This document shows positions 7,358 to 16,400 of a stretch of 37,370 bases of DNA, piece by piece. A model generated the notes under the pieces. The model made no database searches and was not told where the DNA came from. It worked only from the letters and a program-made list of their open reading frames with translations. The stretch lies in NCBI GenBank assembly GCA_018814045.1, contig JAHJAR010000024.1:1-37370 (forward strand). The letters are read 5' to 3'. The position numbers and the translations under genes were made by a program. This stretch comes from Planctomycetota bacterium. GTDB lineage: Bacteria > Planctomycetota > Phycisphaerae > UBA1845 > Fen-1342. Within the stretch, counting starts at the first letter, position 1; every line of letters starts with the position of its first letter.

Positions 7358-9712
7358 TCAGGCGGGGGCCTTCTTCTCCCCGGCCGGGTACACGATGCGC
7401 GCGTGATAGATGCTGCACAGACTCTTGACCAGTCTGGCCTCGACTATCTCCAAGTCGCGGAAGGTCAGGTCGCACTGGTCGAACTGCCCGTCCATCTGCC
7501 GGCTGCGCACGAGGTTGCCGACTGTGTCCTCGATCCGTCCGGGCGTTGGTTCGGGCATGGCGCGAACGGCGCCTTCGACGGCGTCGCACAGCATCAGGAT
7601 GGCCGTCTCCCGCGACTGCGGTTTGGGCCCGGGGTAGCGGAATTCCGTTTCAGAGACCTCCGGGTCGCCGGGCTTGCGGGCCTTGCTGGCGGCGTGGAAG
7701 AAGTACTGCACAACAGTCGTGCCGTGATGCTCGGCGATGAAGGGGCGCAGACTGGCCGGCAGACCATACTCCCTGGCCATCTCGATGCCGTCCTTGACGT
7801 GCCCGATGATGATCAGGTGGCTCATGGCGGGCGAGAGGCGTTCGTGCCGGTTGGTCCCCAGCCCCTGATTCTCGACAAAATACTCGGGCTTGCTGACCTT
7901 TCCCAGATCGTGGTAGTACGCGCCCGCCCGGGCCAGCAGGCCGTTCGCACCGATTGCCTCGCACGCCGTCTCAGCCAGCGTGCCGACCAGCAGGCTGTGG
8001 TTGTAGGTTCCGGGAACCTCGGCTGCCAGGCGGCGCAGCGGGAGCTTGCTGGCGTCGCACCATTCCAGCAGCGTCATGCTCGTACTCAGCCCGAACAGGC
8101 GTTCGATACCCGGGAGAATCCCCTCGATTATGAACAGCGCCGCTAGCGCTGTTGCCCCGGCCCAAGCCGCATGGTGCCACAACACAAACGGAAGCGGCTG
8201 CCGATCGATCAGTCCGGCGGCGACCGCAATGCCGAACGCGATCACGCCCGCTACTGCGCCCACTGCCACAATCTTGCCGCGCTGCCGGACGTCGCGTAGC
8301 CCCAGCACCAGCGTGCCCGAGATGGCCAGCAGCACGACCAAGAACTCGGTGCCCTGCTGCGTGGCCAAGGCCATCAGCACCGCCAGCGCGCCGCATACCG
8401 CGAAGACCAACCCTTGCGGGTAGACGATCGTCAGCAGACCCGCCGCAAAAGCCTGCGCGCCGGCCGCGGCGTAAGGCGTGACCGAACTCAGGTACTCCAC
8501 GCGTGCCAGGGCCAGCATCGTGAGCAGGACCGCGGCAACGATGGCTTGGCGGAGCGGGTTGGCGGCTGCTTTGGGCTGAAAACGCCGGATGTAGCCGGCC
8601 AGCCCCAGGACCACGGAAAGCGCCAGGACAGTTCGCCCCAACATTCCGAGCACCGCCGCCCGGCGGGCCTCGACGCGCGCCGCCATGACGCGCCGGTAAG
8701 CCTCGTGCTCGGCCTCGGGTGCAAACTCGGGCGGCGCGGGCGGCGCTTGACCGTGCGCCAGTTGCGAGTATCGCTGATGCTCGTACTTCAGCAGTTTGTG
8801 CTCGGCCCCCGTGATCACGCCGGCGTCGGTCAGCAGCGAGCCGCGGGCAAAGCTGGTGTGCTGCGTGGGCACGCGCTCCTCGGCCTGCTGTGCCATCAGC
8901 AGCGAGCGTTCGCTGTCGAAGCGGTAGACCGGCTTGACGGGCGGCTCCGATCCGGACGGATCGTTCCGCAGGATGGCTGCGATCGAGTGGTGCATGGTCG
9001 CTTGCAGCGGGGGCGCAAAAGCCTGCGTCGCGGCGGCGGCGACAGTCTCGGCGGACTCCGGGTTGTTAGCGAAGAGCAACTGAGAGACCGGCACGATCCG
9101 ATCGCGCTCGCTGGTCGGATCGAGCAGCACAGCCTCGGCTGGGTTGCGCAGGTTCGCGAGTTCCGCGGGCTCGACCAGCGTTTGGTCGGCCAGCACACGA
9201 ATCGCCTCGGCGACGGCGTTCTGAAACTCGCCCGGGCTTGGCAACGCCGCTATGCGAAGCAACTCCGCGAGTCCCGCGGCGTCCGGCTTGAGCTTGATTT
9301 TGGCCGCTTCGTCACGGAGTTTCTGGGGATCGCCGGCGTGTTCTTTTGCGAGTTTCAGGGCACTGGTCAGCCGCCCACGGATGTCCTCGAGCAGCGAGAC
9401 GTCGAGGCGGTAGTAGTTGGGCGATCCTTCGCGGGCCTGTAGCTTCATTGCCCGCGTTCGCTCCGTGTCTTCGATACGAAAATCCAGCCGGGAGGTGATT
9501 GCCCGCGGTACGCTCTGTCCCGCACGGATATTGAGCCCGTCGCTACCGAAGTTCAGGATCAACGCAGCGGCGACGGCGGATGCCAGGGTTGTGAGCGTGG
9601 CCCGCACACGAATCTCACCGATCAGCGACTGGTACCAAGCGAGCCGATGCTCGCTCTTCGCGCGTCGGATCTCTTGTCGCCGGGCGGATTTCTTCCTGCC
9701 GAAGGGCCACAT
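7358..9712 (-). CDS. pgpH: 7TM-HD family phosphodiesterase, PgpH-like (c-di-AMP hydrolase family)
   Basis: This 784-residue membrane protein has the 7TMR-HD layout. One N-terminal helix lies near 40-56, then a large extracytoplasmic region (about 60-340) rich in helices, then a block of about seven membrane helices (about 345-540). The C-terminal cytoplasmic HD domain follows, with NHSLLVG, the metal-binding pair in AYYHDLGK (His601-Asp602), GHVKDGIE and EHHGT. Characterised relatives (Listeria PgpH, Bacillus YqfF) hydrolyse cyclic di-AMP to pApA; that substrate is inferred here. No diadenylate cyclase gene is in the window. The gene sits between phoH and ybeY on the minus strand, 78 bases after phoH. 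Confidence 0.9.
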   Translation of the reverse strand: MWPFGRKKSARRQEIRRAKSEHRLAWYQSLIGEIRVRATLTTLASAVAAALILNFGSDGLNIRAGQSVPRAITSRLDFRIEDTERTRAMKLQAREGSPNYYRLDVSLLEDIRGRLTSALKLAKEHAGDPQKLRDEAAKIKLKPDAAGLAELLRIAALPSPGEFQNAVAEAIRVLADQTLVEPAELANLRNPAEAVLLDPTSERDRIVPVSQLLFANNPESAETVAAAATQAFAPPLQATMHHSIAAILRNDPSGSEPPVKPVYRFDSERSLLMAQQAEERVPTQHTSFARGSLLTDAGVITGAEHKLLKYEHQRYSQLAHGQAPPAPPEFAPEAEHEAYRRVMAARVEARRAAVLGMLGRTVLALSVVLGLAGYIRRFQPKAAANPLRQAIVAAVLLTMLALARVEYLSSVTPYAAAGAQAFAAGLLTIVYPQGLVFAVCGALAVLMALATQQGTEFLVVLLAISGTLVLGLRDVRQRGKIVAVGAVAGVIAFGIAVAAGLIDRQPLPFVLWHHAAWAGATALAALFIIEGILPGIERLFGLSTSMTLLEWCDASKLPLRRLAAEVPGTYNHSLLVGTLAETACEAIGANGLLARAGAYYHDLGKVSKPEYFVENQGLGTNRHERLSPAMSHLIIIGHVKDGIEMAREYGLPASLRPFIAEHHGTTVVQYFFHAASKARKPGDPEVSETEFRYPGPKPQSRETAILMLCDAVEGAVRAMPEPTPGRIEDTVGNLVRSRQMDGQFDQCDLTFRDLEIVEARLVKSLCSIYHARIVYPAGEKKAPA

Positions 9713-9790
9713 GGTCCTAGTCCTCGTCGGGACCGTGCGGCTGCTTGACCTGCCGCCGGGGGGCTGGCGTACCGTGGCTAATGGGCCTGC

Positions 9791-10768
9791 TCATGACTCG
9801 ATATTCTCGGACCTTCGATCTTTTTGCGCCTGAGAGGCGGTATCAACGGCGTAACGGCTCACGATGTCCTGAACCAGGTGGTGCCTGACAATGTCGACCT
9901 GATTGAGCTGGATGGTGTCAACCCCGGCGCAGCCGCGCAGCCGCCGCACTGCGTCGATCAACCCTGACGGCTGCCCGGGCTCGAGGTCGACCTGGCTATC
10001 GTCGCCGGTCACGATCATTCTGCTGTGGTGCCCGAGGCGCGTCAGGAACATCAGCATTTGTGCGGGGGTCGTGTTCTGCGCCTCGTCCAGGATGATGACG
10101 GCGTTATTGAGTGTGCGGCCGCGCATGTACGCCAGCGGAATGACCTCGATGATATCGTTCACCATGAAGCGCTTGAGCTGGTCGAACGTCATCATGTCGT
10201 GCATGGCGTCGAACAGCGGCCGCAGGTACGGGTTCACCTTTTGCTGCAAATCTCCGGGCAGAAACCCCAGCCGCTCACCGGCTTCGACGGCCGGGCGCAC
10301 CAGCACGATGCGTTTGGCCTGGCCGAGCTTGAGCAGATGCACCGCCACGGCCACGGCCAGGTAGGTCTTGCCGGTTCCCGCCGGCCCGAAGCACAGAATC
10401 AGGTCGTTGCGCAGCATCCCGTGCACATAGTGCCGTTGCCCGTCCGTCTTGGGCACGATTGTGGCGTCCCGGTTGAAGACTGTAAGGGTGTCAGGGGCGC
10501 GGTTCGTTTCGGCTGAATCGACCTCGGCGATCGCGTCGGCCACGGCGTCGTCGTCGAGCGCGTCGCGGCGCCGCAGCATATCCTGGAGGCGTTCTATGAC
10601 CGCCGCCGCCCGGGCCACGTCACCCGGTTCACCGAGCACACGCACCGTCGCGTTTCGCGCATGCAGGCGCACGCCAAACGCCTGCCGGATGCGCCGCAGG
10701 TGCCGGTCACCGGCCCCGAACAGTTCGGTGCGTCTGTGCGGCTGCAGGAGGGTGAGCGACAACTCCAT
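9791..10768 (-). CDS. phoH: PhoH/YbeZ family ATPase
   Basis: This 325-residue cytoplasmic P-loop protein has Walker A FGPAGTGKT (127-135), VRPAVEAGERLGFLPGDL and the Walker B-type IILDEAQNTTP. A QVDLEPGQPSGL motif follows, and together these define the PhoH (YbeZ) group. An N-terminal KH-like stretch (about 20-65) precedes the ATPase. PhoH/YbeZ proteins work with YbeY in RNA metabolism, in agreement with ybeY being two genes downstream. The frame continues upstream to 11074, but the ATG at 10768 begins the family-like N-terminus. The gene is divergent from the coiled-coil gene at 11004, with 235 bases between. Confidence 0.92.
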   Translation of the reverse strand: MELSLTLLQPHRRTELFGAGDRHLRRIRQAFGVRLHARNATVRVLGEPGDVARAAAVIERLQDMLRRRDALDDDAVADAIAEVDSAETNRAPDTLTVFNRDATIVPKTDGQRHYVHGMLRNDLILCFGPAGTGKTYLAVAVAVHLLKLGQAKRIVLVRPAVEAGERLGFLPGDLQQKVNPYLRPLFDAMHDMMTFDQLKRFMVNDIIEVIPLAYMRGRTLNNAVIILDEAQNTTPAQMLMFLTRLGHHSRMIVTGDDSQVDLEPGQPSGLIDAVRRLRGCAGVDTIQLNQVDIVRHHLVQDIVSRYAVDTASQAQKDRRSENIES

Positions 10769-10863
10769 GCTGATAGCGTAGCCCCCCGCGCGGCGTATTG
10801 GCAACCGCAGTTGTGTTGGGCGGGGAATTTGCGGAACCGACTGTTCTCGCGCACAATACCGGC

Positions 10864-10891
10864 TTGCAATATGTTCTAGGGGACGTACAAT
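10864..10891 (+). promoter_or_regulatory. Sigma-70-type promoter for the coiled-coil/mreB cluster
   Basis: TTGCAA at 10864-10869 and TACAAT at 10886-10891 are separated by 16 bases. They lie in the divergent gap upstream of the gene at 11004 and predict a leader of about 105 bases. Both hexamers are good matches to the housekeeping consensus in otherwise GC-rich DNA. The call is from sequence match only. Confidence 0.5.
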
Positions 10892-11003
10892 CCGTCCCGA
10901 CAACAGCGGTGGTGCGAGCCTTTGGTACGTAGTGGTTAGGCCGCAAAACGGCAGCGGTGCGTACGAGTGGGTTGGCCCAGCCGTGGTGTGAAGGAGGTCG
11001 CTC

Positions 11004-11870
11004 GTGGGCACAATGACCAAAGTCTTTGTGGTGCTGACAGCCGTTCTGGCGATCGCGGTATCGTGCCTATTCATCTCGGCGGCGGCACAGTGGGATAACT
11101 GGAAGAAGCTCGCCGAAGATTATAGGACGCTCCAGGAGGCCGATTTCCTGCACCGCCTTAACGTCGAGGCCAGCATGCAGGCCACTTTGGCCATGAAGGA
11201 CGATGCCCTCGCCGCCAAGGACGCTCAGATCGAGAAGGCCCAAGGCGAGATTCAGAATCTGGCCGACGATACGGCCCGGTTGCAGAGCGATCTGGCCCGG
11301 GCGCGTAACGATGCCATCTCCTTCGAAGCCAGCCGCACCAAGCTCCAGGAGATTCTCGCCGTCACCACGGGTGAACTGAAGGCGTTGCAGCGGCAGAACC
11401 AGTCGCTGCTGACCGATAACATCGATTTGCAGACCCGCAACGGACGCCTAAACGGTCGCGTGCTCGAACTGACCGCGAACGTAACCATCCTCACCGACGA
11501 GGTCAGAAACCTCCAGGAGAAGCTGTACGCCGCCGAGCAACAGGTCGGCGACTGGCAGCAACGTGTCGCGGCCGGTGGTCAGACGACGGCGGAAACTGTC
11601 GAAACGGGCGCCGTCGCCGCGGTACCTACCGTGGCTGGCCCCATTCACGGTGAGATCATCGATATTGAGGGCACCTACGCGAGCGTGAATATTGGTGAGA
11701 CTTCCGGCGTTGTACCGGGCATGACATTCATGATCTGGCGCGACGATGTTGGTTATATCGGTGACTTGGTGATTGACAAGGTCCGGCCGAAGGAGGCTGG
11801 CGGAAAGTTGACCACCCTGGTCAAAGGCGACGTGCAGCGCGGCGACCCGGTTGTCTACGGGCTGGACTAG
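11004..11870 (+). CDS. Membrane-anchored coiled-coil protein with C-terminal beta domain, function unknown
   Basis: This 288-residue protein has one N-terminal membrane helix (about residues 6-28) and then a long heptad-rich coiled coil (about 30-190, alternating Leu/Ala with Glu, Gln and Lys). The C-terminal beta-rich domain (about 205-288) has GEIIDIEGTYASVNIG, GVVPGMTFMIWR and GDLVIDKVRP. That end resembles beta domains of the type found at the C-terminus of FlgT-like proteins (inference). The start is GTG at 11004, with AGGAGG six bases before; an in-frame ATG follows at 11013. It heads a plus-strand cluster with a one-helix protein, mreB and mreC, so a role in the envelope or cell shape is plausible. 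I do not recognise a named family. Confidence 0.85.
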   Translation: MGTMTKVFVVLTAVLAIAVSCLFISAAAQWDNWKKLAEDYRTLQEADFLHRLNVEASMQATLAMKDDALAAKDAQIEKAQGEIQNLADDTARLQSDLARARNDAISFEASRTKLQEILAVTTGELKALQRQNQSLLTDNIDLQTRNGRLNGRVLELTANVTILTDEVRNLQEKLYAAEQQVGDWQQRVAAGGQTTAETVETGAVAAVPTVAGPIHGEIIDIEGTYASVNIGETSGVVPGMTFMIWRDDVGYIGDLVIDKVRPKEAGGKLTTLVKGDVQRGDPVVYGLD

Positions 11871-11900
11871 TAGCGGCAGAGCGTTCTTGCGAGTGTGGCG

Positions 11901-12071
11901 ATGGCCAAATCCGATGTTCCCGGGCCCAGTAGCTCCCGGCCGCGTGCCGACAACGACATCTACACGGCACTAATGGTGGTGGCTTTTCTCTTTGTGCTCG
12001 TGGCGACGGTCTATGTCGGCTATCGTGCGACGACGCTTTTCGGTTCGTTGTTGCCCCCCGGCGGAGGCTAG
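11901..12071 (+). CDS. Small single-helix membrane protein (56 residues), function unknown
   Basis: The frame from ATG 11901 to TAG 12071 encodes 56 residues. A polar N-terminus of about 20 residues (SDVPGPSSSRPRADND) is followed by one hydrophobic helix (LMVVAFLFVLVATVYVGY) and a short tail ending LLPPGGG. It starts 30 bases after the coiled-coil gene and ends 111 bases before mreB, all on the same strand. The clean hydrophobic segment and position between two real genes support it as coding. It could be an accessory subunit of the neighbouring coiled-coil protein. No family was recognised, and the ribosome binding site is weak (GAGTG). Confidence 0.65.
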   Translation: MAKSDVPGPSSSRPRADNDIYTALMVVAFLFVLVATVYVGYRATTLFGSLLPPGGG

Positions 12072-12182
12072 ACGCGGACAACCGCAGTCGGCGACGGCGG
12101 ACTGGTGCTTGCTCTGTGCGTTTACCTGGGCGGAATGGAGTCGGCCTTGGACGCCGCTCCAGCCGTCGTTTCGGAGTAGCGC

Positions 12183-13235
12183 GTGTTTCTCCGCCGACTG
12201 ATGGGGTTGTTCAGCGTCGATATGGGCATCGACCTGGGTACGTGTAATACCCTGGTCTGCGTCAAGGGGGAGGGGATTGTCCTTAACGAACCATCGGTGG
12301 TAGCCGTCCGCAAGGGCACCAACCAGGTGCTCAACAACGGCAACGCGGTCGGTCTCGTGGCCAAGGAGATGCTGGGCCGTACACCGGGCAGCATCACCGC
12401 CATCCGGCCCCTGAAAGACGGTGTCATCGCCGACTTCGACATCACGGAGGCGATGCTCGGCTACTTCATCCGCAAGGTGCATGGCAACCGCGGTCTGGCT
12501 TATCCGCGCGTGGTCGTCGCCATTCCCTCCGGGATCACAGCGGTCGAAAAGCGGGCCGTGTACAACTCCGCCGAACGTGCCAATGCCCGCCGCGTTTACC
12601 TGATCGAAGAGCCGATGGCGGCCGGCATCGGTGCCGGCCTGCCCATCCACGAACCGACGGCGTCCATGATCGTCGATATCGGGGGCGGTACGACCGAAGT
12701 GGCGGTCATCAGTCTGTCCGACATCGCGATTTGCACATCGCTGCGCGTGGCCGGCGATGACATGGATGAGGCGATCATCAACTACATGAAGCGGACCTAC
12801 AACCTCATGATTGGCCCGCAGACCGCCGAGGCCATCAAGATCCGGATTGGCTCCGTGGCTCCGCAGGAGAATGAGGGCAGCACCGAGGTCAAGGGCCGCG
12901 ACATGATCAGCGGCCTGCCGCGGCGCGCCATCGTGAACGGGGAAGAGGTACGCGAGGCGCTCAAGGAGCCCGTGGGCCAGATGATCGATGCGGTCCTGCG
13001 TACACTCGAACAGGTCGAACCCGAGCTGGCTGCCGATCTGGTGGATAACGGAATCCACCTGTGCGGCGGTGGAGCGTTGCTACGTGGTCTCGACCAGGTG
13101 CTGGCCAAAGCATCCGGCCTTGACGTGCGCGTCGTGGACGACCCGCTCTCATGTGTCGCCCGGGGGACGAGCGACTACCTTGAACACCTCGACGAATGGC
13201 GCGACACGATCGAGTCGGACGAGGACGAGTACTGA
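12183..13235 (+). CDS. mreB: Rod shape-determining protein MreB
   Basis: This 350-residue bacterial actin has the phosphate 1 motif (VDMGIDLGTCNTLVCVKG), the phosphate 2 motif VDIGGGTTEVAVIS and the late motif LCGGGALLRGLDQVL. The region VVAIPSGITAVEKRAVYNSA is also typical. MreB forms membrane-bound filaments that guide side-wall synthesis. The GTG at 12183 has a GGAG six bases upstream; an ATG at 12201 would give a shorter form. The C-terminus carries an acidic tail (ESDEDEY). Its neighbours are the coiled-coil and one-helix genes upstream and a mreC-like gene downstream. No mreD, pbp2 or rodA follows. Confidence 0.95.
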   Translation: MFLRRLMGLFSVDMGIDLGTCNTLVCVKGEGIVLNEPSVVAVRKGTNQVLNNGNAVGLVAKEMLGRTPGSITAIRPLKDGVIADFDITEAMLGYFIRKVHGNRGLAYPRVVVAIPSGITAVEKRAVYNSAERANARRVYLIEEPMAAGIGAGLPIHEPTASMIVDIGGGTTEVAVISLSDIAICTSLRVAGDDMDEAIINYMKRTYNLMIGPQTAEAIKIRIGSVAPQENEGSTEVKGRDMISGLPRRAIVNGEEVREALKEPVGQMIDAVLRTLEQVEPELAADLVDNGIHLCGGGALLRGLDQVLAKASGLDVRVVDDPLSCVARGTSDYLEHLDEWRDTIESDEDEY

Positions 13236-13293
13236 TAGCCCGCACAAGCGTGAGCGGATGGCGCCGCGCTTCGGGCGCGTCTCCGGCATGTTT

Positions 13294-13330
13294 GGCAAGC
13301 CTCGTTTACTTGCCGGCGTCTCCTGTTTTT
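13294..13330 (+). terminator. Possible terminator after mreB
   Basis: GGCAAG at 13294-13299 and CTTGCC at 13309-13314 make a perfect 6-bp stem with a 9-base loop. A run of five T lies at 13326-13330. The gap between stem and T-run is 11 bases, longer than in a standard intrinsic terminator. It could separate mreB from the mreC-like gene, or simply be chance. Confidence 0.3.
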
Positions 13331-13506
13331 GTTCGGATTGAACGCATTCGCCGTACAGTGGCGGCGATCGCGCGGGGCAGGAAGAGGCATACTGGGAGGA
13401 ACCGTTCAGTAGCCGGAGTGTTCAAGCTGGTTATGGCAGGTTGTGTTCAAACAGCGCGTGCTGGCGGTGGTGTTGGGATCCGAGGAATGGCTGGGGGCGG
13501 GCACGG

Positions 13507-14415
13507 ATGAACATGCGTCTTCGCTTGCCGTCCCGATCCGCGGCCTTCGTGATCCTGATGGTCGGCGCAGCGCTGCTGGCATTGTTGCCAGTGGCGTGGA
13601 CCGGATGGGTGCGCGGCGTGGTTCAGCCGCTCGGCTGGGTGCAGTGGACCCTCTCGTCAACGGTTCGGGGTGCGGACGCTTCGCTGCGCAGCGTCGGTGG
13701 GGAAGATTGCTCGCTCGAGCACGTCCGATGGCTGGAGGCCGAGCATGAGGGGTTGAAGCGACAACTGGGTCACCAGCAACTGCGCATCGCCGGACTCGAG
13801 GAGCGCGTGACCGACGCCACCGGCTTGCGCGAGCAGTTGCGGGATGAGCGGGTCTGGCTGATTATCGCGCCGGTGGTGGCACACGACGCCTCCCCGCGGC
13901 GTGAGACAATCACGATCGGGCGGGGTAGCCGCAGCGCCGGCCCGGTCAGGGTGGGGCAGTGGGTGGCAGCCGGGGCCCGTCTGGCCGAGCGCGATCCGGA
14001 AGAGACGGGTCGCGAATTGCTCATGCGCCAATGGCTGATCGGGCGCGTGTGCGAGGTCTGGCCCTACAAAAGCCGCGTTCAACTAGCCACCGACGAGCAG
14101 TTCGAACCGCTCGTGGTTCGGCCGGCGAAGACGCTGGCGGACGGGACTTGGCAGCCGGCCGAGCAGGATTGTGCCCTGATTGGCTGCGGCAGCGGCCGCA
14201 TGCTCATCGACCGGGCCACGGTGGACTACTATGCCACGGGAGCGACGACCGTGCTGGTGCCGGCGTCGGCTGACCTGCCCGCCGCCCTGACCATCGGCCG
14301 AATCGTCTCATCCCAGCCCATCGCTGAGGCGCCTCTGCATTACGACCTTGAGGTCCGGCCCTGGGGCGATCCCCGGCGGCTGTCGTACGTATACGTGATC
14401 TCGGTCGAGCCGTGA
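13507..14415 (+). CDS. mreC: MreC-like rod shape-determining protein
   Basis: This 302-residue protein has an N-terminal membrane helix (about 12-31), a coiled coil (about 72-105, EAEHEGLKRQLGHQQLRIAG) and then an extracytoplasmic beta region. The motif LIGRVCEVWPYKSRVQLATD is the MreC core pattern, and RRETITIGRGS precedes it. MreC bridges cytoplasmic MreB to the wall synthases. The assignment rests on this layout and on lying next to mreB; overall similarity to E. coli MreC looks low. The ATG at 13507 was chosen because it starts directly before the membrane helix. The 271-base gap from mreB holds a possible hairpin and no gene I can support. Confidence 0.7.
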   Translation: MNMRLRLPSRSAAFVILMVGAALLALLPVAWTGWVRGVVQPLGWVQWTLSSTVRGADASLRSVGGEDCSLEHVRWLEAEHEGLKRQLGHQQLRIAGLEERVTDATGLREQLRDERVWLIIAPVVAHDASPRRETITIGRGSRSAGPVRVGQWVAAGARLAERDPEETGRELLMRQWLIGRVCEVWPYKSRVQLATDEQFEPLVVRPAKTLADGTWQPAEQDCALIGCGSGRMLIDRATVDYYATGATTVLVPASADLPAALTIGRIVSSQPIAEAPLHYDLEVRPWGDPRRLSYVYVISVEP

Positions 14416-14431
14416 GCGTTTCTGGTGGCAC

Positions 14432-14471
14432 GACGGATCTCCGTCAGATTGGCGGGAGGCGCTGAGCGCCT
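14432..14471 (+). other. Two tandem perfect hairpins downstream of mreC
   Basis: GACGGA (14432-14437) with TCCGTC (14440-14445), and AGGCGC (14457-14462) with GCGCCT (14466-14471), are each perfect 6-bp inverted repeats with 2- and 3-base loops. They start 17 bases after the mreC stop. No T-tract follows, so a factor-dependent stop or 3'-end protection is as likely as intrinsic termination. Confidence 0.35.
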
Positions 14472-14595
14472 GGGCCAAAGGACGAACGGCCCGTCGGCGG
14501 GTGCACGACCGGGGGGTTGGGGCAGCCAACGCCCGGCCGGGCCTGCAAAGGGCGGAAAGGTACCAACATTTCAGGCTTTTCCGCTCGTCAGGGGC

Positions 14596-14623
14596 TTGAC
14601 GGCGCCGCGGCCTGGGGTATTCT
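14596..14623 (+). promoter_or_regulatory. Sigma-70-type promoter of the ribosomal protein superoperon
   Basis: TTGACG at 14596-14601 and TATTCT at 14618-14623 are separated by 16 bases, close to the housekeeping consensus. They lie 70 bases before the rpsJ ATG, predicting a leader of about 60 bases. No other strong promoter was seen before the tRNA at 30975, so this probably drives most of the following operon. Confidence 0.65.
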
Positions 14624-14692
14624 AGCGTGTCTCGGTCTGTGCGGCCGAGACAATAGTGGGCGTCGTCAGAGTAAGCACGGAAACATAGGTCG

Positions 14693-15001
14693 ATGGCAAG
14701 CGAGCGCATTCGAATCAGGATGGAGGCGTATGATCACCGCGCCCTGGACTCATCGGCGCAGGAGATCGTTGACCAGGCGAAGCGGACCAGCGCCAAGGTG
14801 CGCGGGCCCGTGCCGCTACCGACGCGCATCGAGCGGTTTACCGTGCTTCGTTCGCCACACATTGACAAGAAGTCCCGCGAACAGTTCGAAATGCGCACCC
14901 ACAAGCGGGTGATCGACATCTTCGAGCCTACTTCGCGAACGGTTGAGGCCCTCAACCGGCTAGTAGTCCCCGCGGGCGTGTTTGTGAAGATCAAGGCGTA
15001 G
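14693..15001 (+). CDS. rpsJ: 30S ribosomal protein S10
   Basis: This 102-residue protein begins [15 protein letters not shown] and has the S10 motifs [19 protein letters not shown] and the [14 protein letters not shown] loop, at the usual length. S10 sits in the 30S head and is also NusE, the partner of NusB in antitermination. It is the first gene of the superoperon, about 70 bases after the predicted promoter. In many bacteria fusA and tuf precede it; here the upstream neighbour is mreC instead. Confidence 0.98.
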   Translation: MASERIRIRMEAYDHRALDSSAQEIVDQAKRTSAKVRGPVPLPTRIERFTVLRSPHIDKKSREQFEMRTHKRVIDIFEPTSRTVEALNRLVVPAGVFVKIKA

Positions 15002-15083
15002 TCGACCTTCAAGGCGGCGTCGCTACAGGGGTGACGGTAGGTGTCTGGAGTGGCCAGACACCGCGCCGCAGGAGTGCTGAGGT

Positions 15084-15740
15084 ATGGTCCCGGCAATACT
15101 GGGCAAGAAGATCGGGATGACACAGGTTTTCGCCCCCACGGGCGAGCGCATCCCGGTTACGGTCATACAGGCCGGCCCGTGCGTTGTGACCCAGGTCAAG
15201 TGCGGTGACGGCCCCGACGGCTATGACGGCGTGCAGCTCGGTTTTGACGACGTCAAGCCGCACCGCGCGACCCTGGCGGAGATTGGACACGCACGCAAGG
15301 CCCAGACCGCGCCCAAGCGCTTCGTGCGGGAAATCGCCCTAACCGAGCCCACCGAGCACGCCCTCGGCGACACGATTACCGTCGACGTCTTCAAAGACGC
15401 CGACGTCAAGTTTGTCGATGTCTTTGGTGTAACCAAGGGCAAGGGGTTTCAGGGCGGCATGAAACGGTACGGCTTCGGGGGTCAGCCGGCTTCGCACGGC
15501 GTCGAGCGCAAGCATCGCTCGCAGGGGAGCATCGGCGGGCATGCTTCGGACCGGGGGCGCAGTGGTGGTATCCGCAAGGGCAAACGCATGTCCGGACAGA
15601 CTGGGCACGTTCGCCGCACGGCCCGCTGCCAGGCCCTGGTCGGTGTCGATGCCGAGCACAACATGCTGTTGATTCGCGGCAGCGTACCCGGCCCCAACGG
15701 TGGATACGTAGTGGTACGGAAGTCCAAGACCCGCTCTTAG
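15084..15740 (+). CDS. rplC: 50S ribosomal protein L3
   Basis: This 218-residue protein starts [13 protein letters not shown], the L3 signature start. It contains the long loop that reaches the peptidyl transferase centre ([20 protein letters not shown]) and [15 protein letters not shown]. The equivalent E. coli loop often carries a methylated Gln in GGQxxSHG, and that Gln is present. The length is close to the family norm of about 210. The gene starts 82 bases after rpsJ and ends 13 bases before rplD. Confidence 0.98.
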   Translation: MVPAILGKKIGMTQVFAPTGERIPVTVIQAGPCVVTQVKCGDGPDGYDGVQLGFDDVKPHRATLAEIGHARKAQTAPKRFVREIALTEPTEHALGDTITVDVFKDADVKFVDVFGVTKGKGFQGGMKRYGFGGQPASHGVERKHRSQGSIGGHASDRGRSGGIRKGKRMSGQTGHVRRTARCQALVGVDAEHNMLLIRGSVPGPNGGYVVVRKSKTRS

Positions 15741-15753
15741 CGGAAGTGACGAG

Positions 15754-16386
15754 ATGTTGAACGTTCCGGTATACAACGAATCTGGCGAGCAGATCGGAAG
15801 CGAGCAGATCGAAGAAGCCCAGTTGGGTGGCCAGGTCAACGCTGCGCTGCTCAAGCAAGCGTTGGTCATGTACCAGGCCAACCGGCGCCAGGGCCATGCG
15901 GTCCAGAAGACCCGCGGGGAAGTGGCCGGCTCGACCATCAAGCTCTACCGGCAGAAGGGCACCGGTCGGGCCCGGGCGGGCAACGCCCGCACGCCGGTTC
16001 GGCGCGGTGGGGGGCTGGCTTTCGCCAAGAAGGTCCGCGAGTTCCGCCAGTCTATGCCCAAGCGTATGCGTCGCCTGGCTCGCAATCAGGCCGTTCTGGC
16101 CAAGATCCAGAGCCAGGATGCTCTGATTGTCGATCAACTCAGTTTTGAGGCGCCGAAGACGAGTCGCTTCGCCGCCATGTTGCAGGCGGTACATGGCGAC
16201 CGTGGCTGTCTGGTTGCTACCAAGGGTGGCGACCCGATGCTCTACAAGAGTGGCCGGAACATCCCCCGCACGGATGTGCTCGACGTGGCGGAACTGAACG
16301 CGTACGGCGTGTTGGCCCGCCGCAAGCTGATTTTCACGCGCGAGGCGTTCGAGGCGTTTCGGCAGAACCTGAGTGCCAAGGGCTAG
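15754..16386 (+). CDS. rplD: 50S ribosomal protein L4
   Basis: This 210-residue protein has the L4 extended loop that lines the exit tunnel (KLYRQKGTGRARAGNARTP, then RRGGGLAFAKK) and the C-terminal globular fold with VLDVAELNAYGVLARRKLIF. In E. coli L4 also represses its own operon; no equivalent leader structure was identified here. It lies between rplC and rplW in the standard order, 14 bases before rplW. Confidence 0.98.
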   Translation: MLNVPVYNESGEQIGSEQIEEAQLGGQVNAALLKQALVMYQANRRQGHAVQKTRGEVAGSTIKLYRQKGTGRARAGNARTPVRRGGGLAFAKKVREFRQSMPKRMRRLARNQAVLAKIQSQDALIVDQLSFEAPKTSRFAAMLQAVHGDRGCLVATKGGDPMLYKSGRNIPRTDVLDVAELNAYGVLARRKLIFTREAFEAFRQNLSAKG

Positions 16387-16400
16387 GCGAGGCGCGAGCG

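Noticed and set aside
11970-13058. Minus-strand frame of 362 codons opposite mreB
   Set aside because: It is antisense to MreB and has no recognisable domain or start signal.
13443-13748. Open frame overlapping the start of mreC
   Set aside because: It shares most of its length with mreC in another frame, has no family features and would need a GTG with no ribosome binding site.
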